The position numbers and the translations under genes were made by a program. This document shows, one piece after another, positions 23,180 to 35,900 of a DNA stretch of 64,000 nucleotides (the first letter of the stretch is position 1; every line of letters starts with the position of its first letter). A model generated the notes under the pieces. It saw only the letters and a program-made list of their open reading frames with translations. It had not been told where the DNA came from and ran no database searches. The stretch is from Gymnothorax reevesii (taxonomy: Eukaryota > Chordata > Actinopteri > Anguilliformes > Muraenidae). The stretch lies in contig CM056592.1 in the NCBI GenBank assembly GCA_029721435.1, positions 32,251,611 to 32,315,610 of the forward strand. The letters run 5' to 3'.

Positions 23180-23515
23180 TGTTTTCAGTTAATTTTTTTA
23201 TTTGTTTGTTGTTGTCTTGATCTTTTAGCCACTTATTTTAGCTCGGCTCCCCTCTATATAAGTTTCCCCAGGTTCCATTTTGATTGGTTAGTTTTGTTCT
23301 GTTAAGACGTGTTTATTGGTCGGTTTGTTGGCCTCATTTATTTACATTGTATTTGTTTGTTTCTTTATTTTTGGCCCTAATTCTGTAAATATGTTTTACT
23401 TTCGTTGTTTACTTACCCTGGTTTTTGTGTCTTTTAGGGGCGAGTAAAACCCTTGTTCTTCGCACTCTGCCTGCGACTTCCTGCGTTCTCCTCCGCCACG
23501 TCACTCACCGATGAA
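23180..23515 (+). mobile_element. Possible solo LTR or LTR fragment
   Basis: A CTATATAAG TATA box (23254-23262), a T-rich stretch and a final block rich in CTGCG and CTCC give the texture of a fish retrotransposon LTR. No TG...CA boundary pair or target duplication could be fixed, and there is no primer-binding site. This is a tentative call. Confidence 0.3.
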
Positions 23516-23831
23516 AAAAATGGCACTTAAAATATAAACCTGGTTCTATAAATATTGATGCAACGGAAATGCATTCTGAACAGCAGCAGCGGTGAAAGGA
23601 TGACAGTTGTTCTCCGTGCTCCTCTTTGTGGATCAGCGGTCTGTAGCCTGTTAGTCCCAGCATAAAGAAATACATTTGGCCATAGAGAACAAAACCATTT
23701 AACAATCATATGCACCGGGTTTCCCCTGGGGGCCGAACATCCAGGCAGCATCTCTTCATCCTACACTTCACTGTATACATCAACATCTAATGAATTTTTA
23801 TCGGTGGCACCATTGACATACAGTGCAAGTA

Positions 23832-23881
23832 CCCATCCATCCATCCATCCGTTCATTCATCCCTCCATCTATCCATCCATC
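23832..23881. repeat. (CCAT)n-rich simple repeat
   Basis: Imperfect CATC/CATT tetranucleotide array. Such tracts often form the tail of the fish SINE-like repeats found elsewhere in the window. Confidence 0.8.
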
Positions 23882-24949
23882 TTGTGTACTCAGGTGCTGA
23901 ACTTCTTCACCTGTGGGTCATGCGATATTGTATTTCCTTGTCATAGACTGAGGCATTTATTAAACCGATCCTATTTCTGATTTCACTCGACAGTTACGTA
24001 AAAATGATCCAAAAAGGATACTGACCGGTATGGCCACTGTTTCAGTTAGCGTTCGGTCAGATGTCCTGCGGTTTCCCAGGATTCTTTGCACCGAGAGTCT
24101 GCATGAGAAATGCAAGCAAAAGCTTAAGATAGCCGGCCAACTTCCAACTTTTACAAAAATTTTCAGCATAGGCAGCCAAAGATCGCTGGAGTAGGGGTGC
24201 ATCCCAATTCTCCAACTTCCTCCAAATGTGTTGGAGACATAACATTTTGAATTGGCTATTATTTACAAAAAATAATAAATAAATAAACATTGAAGTTGTA
24301 AAGTTAAAACATGGGTGTTTGGTGCATTTTTTCAGTTGAATACCGGTTGAACTGCAAATTATTCCAATTCTCCCAGTTCTTCCGCAGTTTGGATGTTACA
24401 TTGATATTACTTTTTAAAATTATGTTTCATTTCATTTTGTAGTTTTCATTCAGCCAGCTGAGGTCCTTGGAGAACATTTCTCCCTTCCTGAAGCATCCAA
24501 ACACAGAGCCCTTCCCAACGTCACCTCTCCAGATACTCATGTCAGGAATCCAGCCGCTACGAGACTCTGCAATCCCATTCTGCATTAACATTGTACATAA
24601 AAGAACTAAATGGAAAGTATTGTGTGAGTATATCAAATAGCTGCCATACTATCGACAGTCTACTTCTGTAGCCATAAATCCACAAAACGTAGCTATGATT
24701 TGTATGTTAATAATTCTCTTTCATTCTCTGTACAAAGTAGCCTTGATTTACTCCATTAGATCGAAGGTGAGGAGTGAGGTCTGTATCTGATTCTACTCTT
24801 CATTCAAACCTCTGGCCTTAATAGCTTATCTGTAGCTTTGGTCGATACAGCCCTTTTGCACATTTTACCACTGTCGTATTTGGAAACAAAAACCTGCACA
24901 CAGGCCCAACATGTCAGCCAATGCCTAGCCCTGGGTTAGAGTCAGGGTA

Positions 24950-25162
24950 TTAACCCTCAGAGCGCTGGGTTCAAATAGTGTTGCTCAATGGTGTAAGAAA
25001 TCTAATTCAAAGCTGTTGAAAACCTATCATGTGGTGACTTGTTTAAAAGAGCTACCGCAGGGGAGCTGTTTTAAACAAGTCACCACATGATAGGTTTTCA
25101 ACAGCAGAAGACCATTAAATTTACAATTTTTTGAAAATTTATTTCAGCGCTCTAATGGTTAA
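24950..25162 (+). mobile_element. TTAA-type hairpin MITE, copy B (complete)
   Basis: A 213-bp element counted with its flanking TTAA on both sides (24950-24953 and 25159-25162). The termini are CCCTCAGAGCGCTG and its inverted partner CAGCGCTCTAATGG. The core 25013-25104 is a 92-nt hairpin: two 44-nt arms from CTGTTGAAAACCTATC to GATAGGTTTTCAACAG around a 4-nt loop, with only two mismatched positions. TTAA targets and termini starting CCC suggest a nonautonomous piggyBac-type element; Kolobok elements also use TTAA. There is no coding capacity. Confidence 0.8.
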
Positions 25163-25199
25163 TTAGCTGTATCAGGTGCTGGGCTCATTCAAAAACCTG

Positions 25200-26050
25200 C
25201 AACAGCATGAAACCTTCTCAGCTGGGACACCCCTGGCCGTGATGATCTCCGCGCGGAGTGGTCATCGGATCAGAATGACAGAGTCGATTCAGCGGTGGCG
25301 GGCTTGAGACGGGGGGGTCGACGGTAACTTTTGTTTTTCATTCGCTCGTTACAAGGAGAAAAGAAAAGAAAATGAGGCGGGGATGGACGCAGCTGAGCGA
25401 CCTCACGTTGATCAGCCCCCATTAAGAACAATGAAGCGAAAGCCCAGGGGAAACACTATATGAAAAGGGTCATCAGTCTCAAGCTATTTGCTGCTGTCAG
25501 TGCCTGTGGGAGAGGGACAGCAATTAAACCGCACCTCCGCGGGTGACCTACATGGGCCGAATCGCCACACAAGCTGCGTCCCTCTCCTGTGCAGTTCTTT
25601 CATCTCTCTGAGTCAGCTTTGCTTTCTAATCGCTGGTATTGTCATAACGTCATCCTTCATTTCCCGCTCTCTCTTATAAAGGCCGCTGTGTTTGCCTACT
25701 CTCGCCTCCAGCAGGTTGCATCTTCCCGCTAAAGTGAATTCTTTTTGCGTCTTAAAAGCAGGAGCAGACCTCAGGAAGGTCAATTTGCAACATTCGCTGC
25801 CCCCCCTCCTTGTGATCCCTGGCTGTTCTGTTCCATCTAAACTGAAATATGAATCCCCCATAGGGAGTATACGCGGTTATTTTTAAGCGCCAGACTTCAA
25901 TGCGAGCTCCACTTTCAGGAATGCATGTGCTTTTCTCTGAAGAAACAGGCCAGACGCTCTCTGTGTAGCCAGAAGTCAGGTTCACCTGAATGCGCACGCG
26001 GGAACACGCTCTCCCTGACTCGACAAACTGAGAGAATGCCGACATCCGAA
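25200..26050. promoter_or_regulatory. Candidate regulatory block, GC-richer and repeat-free
   Basis: About 850 bp of balanced composition with CpGs, free of recognised repeats, in an otherwise AT-rich gene desert. Plus and minus frames of 60-97 codons overlap here without similarity. It could be a conserved enhancer or an unannotated noncoding transcript's promoter. The call rests on composition alone. Confidence 0.2.
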
Positions 26051-26389
26051 TAAATTACCAGAATTGAAGGAATGCAGTGGAACTGCCTTGATGTATTAAA
26101 AGAATATGAAAGAATAGAGTTTTACCCCAGACTCTGTCCTCGCTGAACAAACAATGACACATTATGGCTGATTAATGTCACCCCTACAGGGTACATGACA
26201 CACACGTCCAGGCTAACAGGGCTATTTTGAAAATATACTGAGCTACACTCTGTTAATTTGAATCCACTTTCATGAATTCTTATTTCAAAAATAAATCTGT
26301 ATCATAATCCGTTTCTCAGAAAATTGCTGTTTGAAGAAAAATGTAGGCATCAGTTTAACAAGGAAAAATTACTCCATCCTTTCATCATG

Positions 26390-26640
26390 TAGCTCGCTCA
26401 GTTCTGGACCTGGTCGAGGGTGGGCCAGAGCCAATCCGTACACACAATGCGCCAAAAACAGGAGACATCCTGAACGGTTCACCTGTCCATTACAGAGATC
26501 GCAAACCATTCACTTTCACTGATGTGAAATTCAGAGCCTACATTTAAACTTGCGTTTGTGTCTTTGGCCTGTGGGAGGAATACAGATCGCCCACAGAGAG
26601 CTCACACAAACTCCACTCTGAGTCAACAATATTTTTGTTC
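26390..26640 (-). mobile_element. SINE-like repeat, reverse orientation
   Basis: The plus strand shows GGAGACATCCTGAACGG, CCATTACAGAGATCGC, then GGCCTGTGGGAGGAATACAG and CTCACACAAACTCCACT, the reverse-complement order of the same dispersed fish repeat as at 30293. It is diverged and lacks clear ends. Confidence 0.45.
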
Positions 26641-26986
26641 AAATTCATTCTAAGGAGAACATATTTCTCTCTAATTGAAAAATGTATGAGACTGATAGAT
26701 GTGATTAATTTGGGCAGGAAACTGTACTTTGTGGCACACTGAAGAGCATGTGTGTGGCTCATGTGTCCTAATGTCTGTAGAAAAGAGTTTTTAATATTCA
26801 CTAAACTGCCTTCTGAGTGACCACTTGGCTCTTAAGGGATCCTTTGAGGGCCTGACATCATCCGTAATGTGTTGTGCAGGCAGTCATTTTTGGTTAATGC
26901 CGCCCTCTCCGTTTGGAAAGAAGAGAGAAAAGAGAATTGAAAAAAAAAACAGTTGCTGCTTCATTTTACTCAGGAGTTCACCTCCT

Positions 26987-27004
26987 GGGGGGGGGGGGGG
27001 GGGG
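26987..27004. repeat. Poly-G run, 18 bases
   Basis: A homopolymer of 18 G. Like the run at 8802-8819 it may form a G-quadruplex, and its exact length is vulnerable to sequencing error. Confidence 0.9.
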
Positions 27005-27912
27005 CATTTTATCTCTCATTTTTTAAATCGAAGTGAAGCGAAAACGATATAAATAGTGGTAGCCTATAGAACAGAAAAGAGTGAATCAATTGCATATATA
27101 CGTTTGATCAAGGCCTTTAGGGGTGAATTTGAACAATATTACGGACAGGTTCACCCAACACTGGGTTAGTGGGGTTCGTCATCATTCCCCCTAACTGCTA
27201 TGTTTTGATTGACGTTAGCGAAGCTGCCACGCAAACCGATAATGCCTTAGCCATGAAATATCAATTAAAGATAATGATGTCGTCCATTTGCACTGTTTCA
27301 AGAGGCAAAAGTACCAAGTCACTTTCAAGCGTGAGAGCTAGTAGTTGAGTGGAAGATGTATTTAGTAAATATATACTTTCTTCTTGAAAATTCCAAATAA
27401 TTTGGAATGGCAGACTGTCCGTTATACTGACAGATTATTTATTATTTATTACATACTGGCATATAGCTTGTGGTAGTTTTGAGATAAGTGCGTTGTTCCG
27501 CGCATCGTGCATACTTTCGTTTATGACGTCTCCGCTAATGGTGCCCTCCTTATTTCTTTTCACGATCCTGATTTCGGCTAGTATCACTGGTTCATAGAGG
27601 TTCATAGAAGAAAATTTTGGTCGCATAAAATTATAGCCGAAATTTCCGATTTTGGTGGAGGCAGTTCTACATGAATATACTGACATCAATCAGTGTTTGA
27701 ACACATCTAGTATTTAACTCATAGTCATTAATGTCCGATTGCACACTGTTTTCAGTCACTCACCATCCAAGATACCGTGCTCAGCCAGTACGCTGTTACA
27801 GCAATTATTACTGCTGAATAATATACTGCACTGAGGTGGTCTTGCAGTATTCAGGCACATAAACAGAACTTTAATCTTCTCAAGGATTCTCATCAATGTT
27901 TTAAAAAGCACC
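27005..27912. other. Intergenic, no gene recognised
   Basis: Nothing recognisable apart from possible 5' remnants of the transposon described next. Confidence 0.4.
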
Positions 27913-28297
27913 ATGAATGCTGAAAGGTATAGTAAGGTTTTAGAGCAACATATGCTCCCCTTCAGATGACATCTTTTCTAGGGAAGGCCTTGTGTATTTC
28001 AGCAGGACAATGCAAAACCACATACTGCAGTTATCACAGCAGCATGGCTTCATAGTAGAAGAGTCCATGTGCTGAACTGGCCTGCCTGCAGTCCTGATCT
28101 TTCACCGATTTAAAAACATTTGGCGCATAATTAAATGAAAAGTCCGTCAAAGGAGACCCAAAACTCTCCAGCAGCTGGAAGCCTGTATTAAACAAGAGTG
28201 GGATCAAATTCCAATGGCTAAACTCAAGAAACGTGTCTCCTCAATGCCCAGACACCTCCACTCTGTGTTAAAAAGAGGGGATGCTACACCATGGTAA
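27913..28297 (+). pseudogene. Tc1-like transposase 3' half, inactivated
   Basis: One frame reads MNAERYSKVLEQHMLPFR, a TGA, a TAG, then FQQDNAKPHT with the second catalytic Asp of the DDE triad, followed by WPACSPDLS. A frameshift then follows (the ENxW region with the third catalytic residue), and the frame resumes with CIKQEWDQIPMAKLKK and ends DATPW and TAA. Two stops and a frameshift make it dead. The noncoding 3' flank of the element, with a CCCAACTTTTTTGAG block, extends to about 28460. The 5' half and left terminus are missing. Confidence 0.8.
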
Positions 28298-28460
28298 ACA
28301 GGCGCCTGTCCCAACTTTTTTGAGACCTGTTGCATTTCTGTGTTTCAACATTTGCAGTGTTATCTCTGTTCTATTGTGAATGAAATACTGGTTGGTGTAA
28401 TTTTTGAAAGTCATTGCTTTTTGATTTCATTCACAATTTGTCCCAACCACTTCGGAATTG

Positions 28461-29244
28461 GGGTCGCAGTTACTGGAGCTCCGAGACACTGTCGTGACTA
28501 GTACTCGCCCAACATAAGCTCTGGAAATGAAAGCTCCAAAATGAGAGTAATGTTCTGGGGAACCTGAGGCTAGTTTTAGTACAAATCATACCAGTTTAAC
28601 GTAGATAACCAGCTCAGTTGGCTGTATGCAGAGAACATTGAGACATTTAAGGAATAGGTTACCATTTTTTGAATAAATAAATAAATAAATACATAAATAA
28701 ATAACAGATGATAACCTCGGTAAGTGCTCCTGTAACTAGGATGAGAGAATTGTCGTAAGTCGAAGCAACGGTTCATCTCCCTTAGAGACACCACTTAGAG
28801 GACAGATGGGGAGGGGCTGCTGGGTTCTGGAATATTCAGTATTATAGAAGGTGAAGCCAGGAAATCCAGTTCTCCCTGATTACAACTTCACATTCAAACC
28901 CATTAATCCCATGCAGGAAGTTTCCAGAACAAATGTGGACAGATTTATCAGGGATAACAGACAGATTGGACATAATGTCTCTCCTACCTAACATGATCCC
29001 TAATCCCCACTGCTCACAGCGCCTGGGTCTTTTTAAACAGTGAGCACAGATATATGCAGCTTTGTGTTCGTGTAAATCAGGTCAGATCTGCAGCAGGGAC
29101 TCGTCTCACAGTGAAAAGCCTCTTGTTTTCTCTCAGGTTTATTTCTTCAGGCATTTTACATGACCGAGTCTCTGGCATACCGTAGTCATAGGTCAGATTG
29201 TAGACTGAGGTAGGGAGAGATTTTTTGCGTGCGCGCGCGCGTAT

Positions 29245-29286
<42 letters not shown>

Positions 29287-29298
29287 ACGCTTGCACAG

Positions 29299-29329
<31 letters not shown>

Positions 29330-30292
29330 CGCTTGCACAGATGTGTGTGTGTGCACTAGACTGCTCCAGACAGTATTGGGTGACTGACGGAAGGGGGATT
29401 GTCATTTGAGACCCCTCTGATAGGACTGAACACGTGCCATAAATAAAATGCATATGCTTCTTAAATTTATGTGTTTTATACTTGTATTTAAACGTCAGTT
29501 TGTTTCGTGAATAAATGTTCTTTTTTTTTTCAGTTTACAATATTTTACATTAACATCAACTTAACACACACAAAATAAAAGCTTCATTACATGGTCTTGG
29601 TATTGTATTTCTGTAACACATACTGTATACTTCAAGGCTTTCTTAGCTGATTCTATTAAATAAATACATAAATAAATATTTTAGTTTCATTCATTTACTG
29701 TGTGGAATTGCTATAGTGTCATTTTATTTTCTTCATTTAAAGAGTGGCACCATGGAGAAGTGGGTAGCTGGCCCAGCTCTCGTGGGGGGCGGGGGCTCTG
29801 CCTGAGCAGCTGGTTGGTTGTGTTCTGCACATTTTGAATCCTGCAATCAAATGAATTTAGTTTACTCCTTCAGCGTTTCCTGCATCTTATAAGGGTGTCA
29901 ATGATTCTGATTTGTTGGTAGAACAGTATAAAACGTGGACATGACGTGTGTTTACTCTTCTATAATTTCACCAATATGAAATTTGCTTTAAAATTGTTAG
30001 ATAACAGGCAGCGCTGCATCTCACTTGTGATTTAACCTCCCGCTGCAGGGGGGCAGTAGCTTCAGATGCAGTTGTCTAAATGACGCTGTAATTGTAATTG
30101 TACCTGAAACACATAACTGTATATTGGATGTTCATGAGAAGATGCTGCCCTACAACTTGTCAAATAATGGGGGAGCTCTTCACTCTGATATGGTGGTATA
30201 GATGTTGCATGATTTAAAACTCTCCATTAAACCCCATCTGTTAACAGCCTGGCAGATCTCGCCACAGCATCTACCTGGGAAGATGTGTTTCA
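28461..30292. other. Intergenic with simple repeats
   Basis: An (AAAT)n tract near 28670-28703 and the TG array below. No gene was recognised. Confidence 0.5.
29226..29355. repeat. GC/GT alternating array with a nested 50-bp-scale repeat
   Basis: The run begins GCGTGCGCGCGCGCGTATG and continues as long GT tracts interrupted twice by GCACGCTTGCACAGATG. Such continuous alternating purine-pyrimidine sequence is prone to Z-DNA. The duplicated interruption shows that the array also expanded in larger units. Confidence 0.9.
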
Positions 30293-30467
30293 GGGCTGCG
30301 CAGTGGCTCAGTGGGTAGCAGTGCTGCCTCACAGTTCTCGTGGCCACGTGGGCTCTCTCCGGGTAATCCGGTCTCCTCCCACCGTCCAAAGACATGCGCG
30401 TCAAGCTAATTAGAGACTCTAAAGGTATCAGTGTGTGTGTGTGTGTGTGTTTGTGTGTTTGTGTGAA
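30293..30467 (+). mobile_element. SINE-like repeat with tRNA-related head, running into (GT)n
   Basis: Head GTGGCTCAGTGGGTAGCAGT followed by GCTGCCTCACAG, then TCCGGTCTCCTCCCACCGTC, CAAAGACATGCG, CTAATTAGAGACTCTAAA. This is the canonical order of the common fish repeat seen in diverged form at 20825, 26390 and 32142. It is shortened internally and ends in a GT tract (about 30430-30467). Confidence 0.6.
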
Positions 30468-32141
30468 AGTTCCTCTTTCACATTTCAACATAAATACACA
30501 ATATTACCGTTGGCTATACATAGATAGGTCCCTTTCAAAATTCAATTTTTAATTTTTCAATTAGCTATTTGTGAGCACTTCAGGAAAAAAAAAAATCAAA
30601 TGAGCTGCAGAGGCAGGAGAACCAGAATGTTCTCTTAGCACGCTCTTCCTTTTTAAACGTTTCACACATGACTGGTAAGGGTCATCACTGTTAAGCGTAA
30701 GAGAACACAGTGTTTGCTTTCAAATGTTGCATTTCTTTCTTGAGGAGTTGTTATCTTTCACGTAAAGAGTGTTTTGTGTTTTTGTCCAATGCATTGTTAT
30801 GGGCAGATAACAAAATTCAGAAGAGATATTAAATCCGAAGGCAAAATACCCTTATCGCTTCACTATATTAACACTGAACTAATAATCGTGTTTTTAAATT
30901 CTCTGTTTTCATTGACTATTGTAATGTACTGTGCGAATAGTAATAAAGCTGCCTGCAACTAAGGCAAATGGTATGTTGTACTGCTTGTTCAATTCAAAAT
31001 ATTTGTGTTGAATCATATTTTCCACATTTGCATGTTTGCTATGATTATGATTAAAGACAACTCATAGCTTTTACTTGAATAGCTTATTTTTCCTGGTATC
31101 CAACACGACCGAAGTCTCATCTATAGTGACACAGCAATTATACAAAAATGAACATTAATTTGCTCCTGGATTAATCAGAAATAATGACATTTGTAAAACT
31201 TCATGTTATTTCATTGGGATTGATCATTATATACCTTGGAGTAAAGCATAGTCTACAACAGAGAATGATTACTAATAGGGAGTCTCTGAGGATGAGTGTG
31301 AATTATTTCACTATTTTTGGGACCATGTCACATGATAAGGGGGATTTTATTAAGTTTCTACAGCCAAATAACTTTCATGATAATAACTGAAATATTCTAT
31401 TCAACTACTGTCGTGAATAAAACAGATAGCTACAATAGCTAACTAGCTGATACAACAGGTATCTTCAAATCTGGAGCTCGAATCCAAATTCAGTCCAGGT
31501 TTTCTTTTATCCCAGGTAAGTATATGAACATTTAGCTGCCCTGATTGGTCAGACTGTCTTAACACCTGACTGCCAGGTAAAAGAAGGGTGAAAAACCAGC
31601 GGTTCTCGGCCCTCGAGGGCCGTGATTTGCGGACCAGAGCTATATAAGCTTCATGTACCATGTGACTGCATTGGTTATTGAGGTATTCTCAACAATGGGC
31701 AAAGTTCCACCTCCACTTGTCACGTGACCCACCCCCTTCCTTTGCACCGCAGCACATGAGAGAAAAAGACATTTGGTGATTTTGACTCATAAAAAAATCA
31801 ACAACCAACTGATAATGGATGAGTTTGTTAAGGTTTTTGCCAGAAGTATGAATGCTTTGCACGAGTGACAGAAATAGAATTAGCATTTATCTTTTATTTT
31901 ATTATTTTTTGAAAAAATATAAGATTTTGCTAAAAAACATTAGTTTATAAATAGTTTCCAACTAATCATTCAATGTATGTAGCAGGATATACAACGAACA
32001 ATATGTAATATCATACAAGTCTGGTATTTTAGCAAGGAAAATGGCATGGAGACTGTAGTATAACATACTGACATATGGGTAAAAAATTTCCTACCCCAAA
32101 TCTGTGATTACTCCCCCCCACATCAGAGCAGTCCAGAACTG
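30468..32141. other. Intergenic, no gene recognised
   Basis: AT-rich sequence; no exon, RNA gene or known repeat identified. Confidence 0.5.
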
Positions 32142-32345
32142 GGCCTGGTGGGTAATGATTTTGCCTCACAGAAAGAAAGATGCGGGTTTAGATCTGGTCT
32201 GGGGTCTCTCTGTGTGGATTTTGCTGGCTCTACCCTCTGGGTACTTGGTTTTAACTCCGTCAGAAATGCATGTCTGTCTGATTGGAGTCTCTAAATTTCC
32301 CATCGGCATGAGTGAGTCGTGTGTGCGAAGAATACAGAGGGTGAT
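32142..32345 (+). mobile_element. SINE-like repeat, diverged
   Basis: GGTGGGTAATGATTTTGCCT, CACAGAAAGAAAGATGCGGG, TCTCTGTGTGGATTTTG, GATTGGAGTCTCTAAATTTC and GAGTCGTGTGTGCG occur in the same order as in the repeat at 30293. The high divergence marks it as an old copy. Confidence 0.5.
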
Positions 32346-32740
32346 GTGATGTAGGCCGAGGGAAAAGTTTTGACAGTGCTGATAAACAACAAATAAATCA
32401 TTTTATGTTGGGAACAAATTAAATGGCACCCTTAGCAGGCAAAAAACGGGAGCAGAAAAACTCTTCTGCAAGTCACCATTCAATGTAATATTCTGTACCA
32501 ACAGGAATCGTTCCTCTTTTGTGTCATATCGTAGATTCGGAACTTTGCTGGAATAAAACCCTTCATTTCAAGGGCTGTTTATCCAGCCAATGACAATCAT
32601 TACAATCTATTCTGAGTGACTTATAACCCTCAGACCCTCTCAGCAGTTTCAGATGATCTAAATGGATACAAACAAGCTATTTCTCTGCCTGCCATGTCAC
32701 TGGCTCTCTGGTACTTTGAACATTATCAGCAAATTCCTCA

Positions 32741-32953
32741 TTAACTCTTTCAGCGCCCTGGGCAACTATAGTTGCCCAATGATGTAAGATATCAAAATCA
32801 GACGCTGTTGAAAACCGATCATTTGGCGACTTGTTTAAAAGAGCTCCCCTGCGGGAGCTCTTTTAAACAAGTCGCCACATGATCGGTTTTCAACAGCTCA
32901 GGAAAACTGCATTTTTAATTCCTTGAAAATGAATTCAGTGCTCAAAGGGTTAA
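32741..32953 (+). mobile_element. TTAA-type hairpin MITE, copy C (complete, best hairpin)
   Basis: 213 bp counted with TTAA on both sides (32741-32744 and 32950-32953), the same length as copy B. The core 32805-32896 has two 44-nt arms and a CTGC loop with a single mismatch. The arms read ...AACCGATCAT... and ...ATGATCGGTT..., where copy B has CCTATC and GATAGG, so the difference from copy B is present on both arms. Confidence 0.82.
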
Positions 32954-35900
32954 ACCCCGTTATCTATCTGAATACCGAATAAACACGGATTTTCTCGTCG
33001 AAGATATGCGCTACCCGTTTCCTTTGAAAATGACTCTGCTGTCATTATCGCTTATTAAAAATGCAGAAAAATGTTACCGTGCAATGAAATATTTACCGTG
33101 AAATGTTTTCATATGAACTCACAGCTACAGAAATCCCATGCATTTAGTATCCTAATGTTTCTAGTAGGGATAATCATATATATAACTGTTGTATTTCATA
33201 TATTAATATTAATATTCTCTTTTCCTATCGGCAAATTACCCTTCCCATTACACAGTACACAGCCAGGAAGAAAATAATCAGATTCTGCTAGAGGAGATGA
33301 GAGGTGGTTTTGATGTAGGTATACACTCGATTATACAAGAAAAAATTTTATTATTTTACTGAAGGGCTATTCCTTATTGTAACGACAGCAGATATGCAAT
33401 ATTGCGGAAGCATTAGGTTGCGATGTCCGAGGATATTATGTTCATTTTGTAAATGTACTTTTTACCAAACAGGTACAAAAACATAAAGCTTTGGAGAGCA
33501 CAGTCTGTGTAGGTTGAACAAATGGAGTCTAATTCTATTATTTGAATAAGATCTTAATCAAATGCACCAGATTACAAAGCCAGCAGCCCAAAAGCTCTTA
33601 ATGTCATAAGACATCAGGTTCGGCTTTCCTGGAAGTGCACAGCCATATTTGTCCATTAGGACTTTTATTCTCAGGCAGTTTCATGTTGAATATTTGTTAT
33701 GATTTTAACAACCATTTTTAAGCTGCTTGCACAGTGGGCTTAATAGCAGCCGTCCATAATCTGTCTCTTTACCGAAAGCGCGCTGGTGCTTCAGGGAATG
33801 CATGAAAAATAAGATGATTAGCATTACCAACTGAGCCACTAAATAAGCATTAATGGGTGATTAGCATTTCAGCTGACTATGAATCATTCCCTAGCAGAGC
33901 TTATATATTTCATGGGATGAAAAAAGACATATTTATATCTTTGACAGTCTGTTCTATTTTGTTCATCTGCCACCCAATATTTTCTCAATCTCATGAATGG
34001 GACAGACTGTTATTTGGAAGCTGTGATATAACTAATTCACATGGTAATAAACACTGTTTTGAGGTATTTGGACAGTGGCTCAATTTTCTTGTCAATTGGC
34101 ACCGCACTCTGGCTTTGAACTGAAACTATGAATAGAAGATTGAAGCTACAATTGGTAATTTCGGAGAAAAGACCGAGAGAGAGAGAGAGAGGGAGATTTC
34201 AACCATTAACACCATCATTCCTCTTTCTCTTCCTCCTGTAGCCCCACCCATCCCCATAGCCCCCTCCCTCCCAACACGGCTCATGCTGGTTCACAGGTTC
34301 AATTTACCTGCATTAAGCAGAAACACGTCAGGAGCTCCAGTGTGTCTGATTCTGGAGCAAGAAACCCTGGTAATGACAAGGAAGTAAACAGCAAATGCTT
34401 GCAAATACAAAACAAATAAACAGGAGCTTTTTGTGTTTAATTTCCTTGAACAAACTTACAGGTGCAATAACACAGATGATGGTTTATGTCATGCAACAGT
34501 ACTGAGTGGAGCCAGACACTTTTTGTCAGTGATCGAGGAAATGAAAATTGGGCAATCGAATCTGGTTATGATTTAAGAAGGGATTGTCGGAGTGCTAAAA
34601 CTCATCTGCTTCCTTTGATAATCTGCTCCCCTTTAACACCTGCCCCCAGAGGTACAAGTGGCCCCTTAAAATGGCTACAAGCCATTAGACTGATAAACAG
34701 CACAGAGCAATGCCCAAGTATTTTTCAGTCCTGGTATTTATTATTCTCAAATTCATCTGGTCCATAAAAATTCTGTGTATTTTGGTGAACTACCAATGAA
34801 ATACGATTCAGGTCACTTCTGTAAGGCATATTTATGATAGTTTAAGCATTCTGACAAACTCCATGGCTAAGACTAATAGCTAGTATAGCCCCTGTGAATC
34901 ACTAACATTTAGGCTTAGAAACTTCCTCTGACACCCCAACTGTCTGACATATGTCGATGGTTCGTAGTAATCCAACATAAACTTAAAATAGAGCTGCATT
35001 ACCATCCTCACACGGTAAATCCCCTACATCCCCTGTCGACCGCCCATCTGTTCACTAATAGGTTAAACACACGAGAGCCTCAAGAACACCTGGCCAATTA
35101 GCCTGTCTTCTGAAAAACTGCAAGCAAGTTCTTCATTCCTGAAGTATGTTTCATGTCCGGAACGTCACACGGTCACAGACAGTTCAAAGTCAGTGGGAAA
35201 GTGAAAAGAGACTTTCATTAATGAGAAAATGCTTGACAGACTTGATGTCTGTGAAAGACCAGGCTGTTGTTCAGAGATATACTATAGCGGCATCCTGCAT
35301 CTTCAGACAATGCATACTAAAAAAAGAAAGTTCCAAATTGTGTTTAGAAAGAGGTAATGGCAGAGCCTGGAGTGAATTTTATATCGTCTTTTTAATTCAG
35401 AAGGCAGTGCTTTCGGGTTTTCAGTGTAAAGCAAGCAAAAAACTCATCATGTCCACTGGCTGTGATGACCCATTACAACCCAGTGTACGGTTTCCTCTCC
35501 CAGTCAAATGCACGTTGGCCATTTTGAGCTGTCAAAACACCATAAGTAGCCATGACCACGTAACATGCAGTCAAGAAGTTACATTTTTACTTGTTAATTG
35601 GCTATGTCTGATTTGTAACACAGAGAAAATAAAATTGTACTCTCTGCAGTAAATAGTCACACATATACACTCCCACTACCACAGACCCTTCGAGTAAATC
35701 TCACCCAATCACCACCTCCTTGCCTCGTCGTGTTTAGTTTGGTTCAGGCATTCGGCTGGCATCAAATTTACTGAGGGACAGTGTTAGTTCAGACCATGCA
35801 TTGCATTCTCACGTCCTACTTCGCTGTGACAATTAACCTTTTTATTTGATTTAGAGATAATCATTTTTTATATCCCCATAGGTATAGGAATCCAATATGC

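Noticed and set aside
35146..35652. 168-codon plus-strand open frame
   Set aside because: The longest unexplained non-genic frame, but such a length is about what chance gives in 64 kb. It has no recognised domain, signal peptide, promoter or splice context.
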